Source: Mycobacterium sp. SMC-8 (GTDB taxonomy: Bacteria > Actinomycetota > Actinomycetes > Mycobacteriales > Mycobacteriaceae). Taken from it: 64,000 nucleotides of DNA. The position numbers and the translations under genes were made by a program. Below the pieces are notes generated by a model that worked only from the letters and a program-made list of their open reading frames with translations, was not told the DNA's origin and did not search any database. The stretch lies in the NCBI RefSeq assembly GCF_025263565.1, contig NZ_CP079865.1, positions 4,216,001-4,280,000 of the forward strand. Direction: 5' to 3'. Position 1 is the first letter of the stretch; each line of letters begins with the position of its first letter. Positions 62,836 through 64,000 of this stretch are shown one piece after another.

Positions 62836-64000
62836 ATGGGGATCAAGGTGGCCCTGGAGCATCGGACCAGCTACACGTTCGACCGACTTGTCGCGGTCCA
62901 TCCGCACGTGGTCCGGCTGCGCCCCGCGCCGCACTCCCGCACCCCGATCGAGGCCTATTCGCTGCAGGTCGAACCCGCCGATCACTTCGTCAACTGGCAG
63001 CAGGACGCCTTCGGCAATTTCGTCGCCCGGCTCGTGTTCCCGGCGCGCACTCGGAGCCTGACCATCACGGTGGGCCTGATCGCCGACCTGAAGGTGGTCA
63101 ACCCGTTCGACTTCTTCATCGAGGACTACGCCGAACACATCGGCTTCTCCTATCCCCGTCCGCTGGCCGAAGACCTCAAGCCCTACCTGCGGCCCGTCGA
63201 CGAGGACGGGGCGGGCTCCGGGCCCGGTGACCTCGCCCGGGCGTGGGTGGAGAACTTCACCGTCGCGCCGGGCACCCGCACCATCGACTTCCTCGTCGCG
63301 CTCAACCGCGCCGTGAACGCCGACGTCGGCTATTCGGTGCGGATGGAGCCCGGCGTGCAGACCCCGGACGTGACGCTGCGCACCGGCATCGGATCGTGCC
63401 GGGACTCCGCGTGGTTGCTGGTGTCGATCCTGCGCCAGCTCGGATTGGCCGCCCGGTTCGTCTCGGGTTACCTCGTCCAGCTGACCTCCGACGTCGAGGC
63501 CCTCGACGGCCCGTCCGGTCCCACCGCCGACTTCACCGACCTGCACGCCTGGACCGAGGTGTACGTCCCGGGCGCGGGATGGATAGGACTCGACCCGACC
63601 TCCGGGTTGTTCGCCGGCGAGGGGCACATCCCGCTGTCGGCGACACCGCATCCCGACTCGGCCGCGCCGATCACCGGCGCTGTCGAACCCTGCGAGACCA
63701 CACTGGAATTCAGCAACGTCGTGACCCGCGTGCACGAGGATCCGCGCGTGACGCTGCCCTACAGCGAACAGTCGTGGGCGGCGATCACCGCGCTCGGCCG
63801 GCGCGTGGACGAGCGGCTCTGTGCAGGTGACGTCCGACTGACCGTGGGCGGTGAACCGACTTTCGTGTCGATCGACAACCAGGTCGATCCTGAATGGACC
63901 ACCGATGCCGACGGGCCGCACAAACGGGACCGGGCCTCCGCGCTGGCGGCTCGTCTGAAGACGGTGTGGGCGCCGCATGGGCTGGTCCAGCGCAGCCAGG
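62836..64000 (+). CDS. Transglutaminase-like/DUF2126 protein, N-terminal part (Rv2566-like); runs off the window
   Basis: 388 codons are visible. The N-terminal beta domain (VALEHRTSYTFDRLVAVHPHVVRLRPAPHSRTPI) leads to a transglutaminase core with Cys in GIGSCRDSAWLLV, His in TDLHAWTEVYVPG and Asp in GLDPTSG, so the catalytic triad is complete. The end of the window enters the DUF2126 part (LTVGGEPTFVSIDNQVDPEW). Rv2566 has about 1,140 residues, so two thirds of the gene is missing here. In other bacteria, related pairs sit with circularly permuted ATP-grasp proteins and may modify peptides; the reaction is unknown. Confidence 0.88.
   Translation, partial: MGIKVALEHRTSYTFDRLVAVHPHVVRLRPAPHSRTPIEAYSLQVEPADHFVNWQQDAFGNFVARLVFPARTRSLTITVGLIADLKVVNPFDFFIEDYAEHIGFSYPRPLAEDLKPYLRPVDEDGAGSGPGDLARAWVENFTVAPGTRTIDFLVALNRAVNADVGYSVRMEPGVQTPDVTLRTGIGSCRDSAWLLVSILRQLGLAARFVSGYLVQLTSDVEALDGPSGPTADFTDLHAWTEVYVPGAGWIGLDPTSGLFAGEGHIPLSATPHPDSAAPITGAVEPCETTLEFSNVVTRVHEDPRVTLPYSEQSWAAITALGRRVDERLCAGDVRLTVGGEPTFVSIDNQVDPEWTTDADGPHKRDRASALAARLKTVWAPHGLVQRSQ

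Noticed and set aside
1..64000. CRISPR arrays, tRNA or rRNA genes, riboswitches
   Set aside because: I saw no regularly spaced repeats, cloverleaf sequences or known riboswitch leaders; a tRNAscan and Rfam scan would be needed to exclude them fully.

Overview
The window is high-GC actinobacterial DNA, and its gene content and order identify a Mycobacterium, most likely an environmental fast grower. The order carboxylic acid reductase (fadD9 type)-gabT // yajC-secD-secF-lipoprotein-apt-relA // ppiB // metallo-hydrolase-hisS ... radical SAM gene ... aspS ... long transglutaminase protein follows the Rv2590-to-Rv2566 region of M. tuberculosis. Accessory genes have been inserted between these core blocks. 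A 13E12-family gene, mycobacterial LexA boxes and many GTG starts fit the same assignment.

Layout. 0-4 kb: the 5' part of a carboxylic acid reductase gene, a cytochrome P450 remnant, and an aldehyde dehydrogenase/gabT pair for putrescine-GABA breakdown. 4.2-12.4 kb: protein-export accessory genes (yajC, secD, secF), a peptide-type binding lipoprotein, apt and the stringent-response enzyme relA, all closely spaced on the plus strand. 12.4-16.3 kb: a small divergent regulator/PH-like pair, ppiB, a metallo-beta-lactamase-fold hydrolase and hisS. 16.3-22.6 kb: an accessory block with an LpqH-type lipoprotein (frameshifted), an LpqE-like lipoprotein, an orphan SigF-like sigma factor, DUF421 and DUF2254 membrane proteins, and a cation/proton antiporter (frameshifted). 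This block is bracketed by two related 60-bp palindromic elements in opposite orientation. 22.6-27.4 kb: a urea ABC transporter operon (urtABCDE) with a candidate GlnR site upstream. 27.7-31.5 kb: a small secreted protein, a HelD-type RNA-polymerase helicase, and a radical SAM gene with a LexA (SOS) box.

31.5-36.9 kb: two acyl-CoA dehydrogenases, an amidohydrolase, a TetR regulator and an acyl-CoA thioesterase-like gene. These share three copies of one 15-bp operator and look like a single lipid or acyl-CoA regulon. 36.9-45 kb: a DUF885 protein, a zinc metallopeptidase, a carboxylesterase, an enoyl-CoA hydratase and a 1064-residue cyclase/ATPase regulator. 45-50 kb: a small secreted protein, a 13E12 HNH gene whose start codon lies inside an SOS box, an SRPBCC protein, aspS (with a lineage-specific insertion in its N-terminal domain) and a Ddn-type deazaflavin-dependent protein. 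50.1-51.8 kb: a complete IS1380-family element with a 5-bp target duplication that includes the stop codon of the Ddn-type gene. 51.8-53.6 kb: a thiolase and a divergent HxlR regulator. 53.6-61.7 kb: an eight-gene carbohydrate or polyol operon (DeoR, FGGY kinase, binding lipoprotein, two permeases, ATPase, short-chain dehydrogenase, BtpA/SgcQ protein). 61.9-64 kb: a DUF389 membrane protein and the start of a transglutaminase/DUF2126 protein.

The signals least explained by ordinary annotation are the paired 60-bp palindromes around the stress/membrane block, the two isolated single-base frameshifts inside that block, the SOS box that contains a start codon, the three-copy TetR operator linking separate transcription units, and the BtpA/SgcQ protein in a polyol-type operon. 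Family names come from recognised sequence motifs and remembered homologues; no database search was run.
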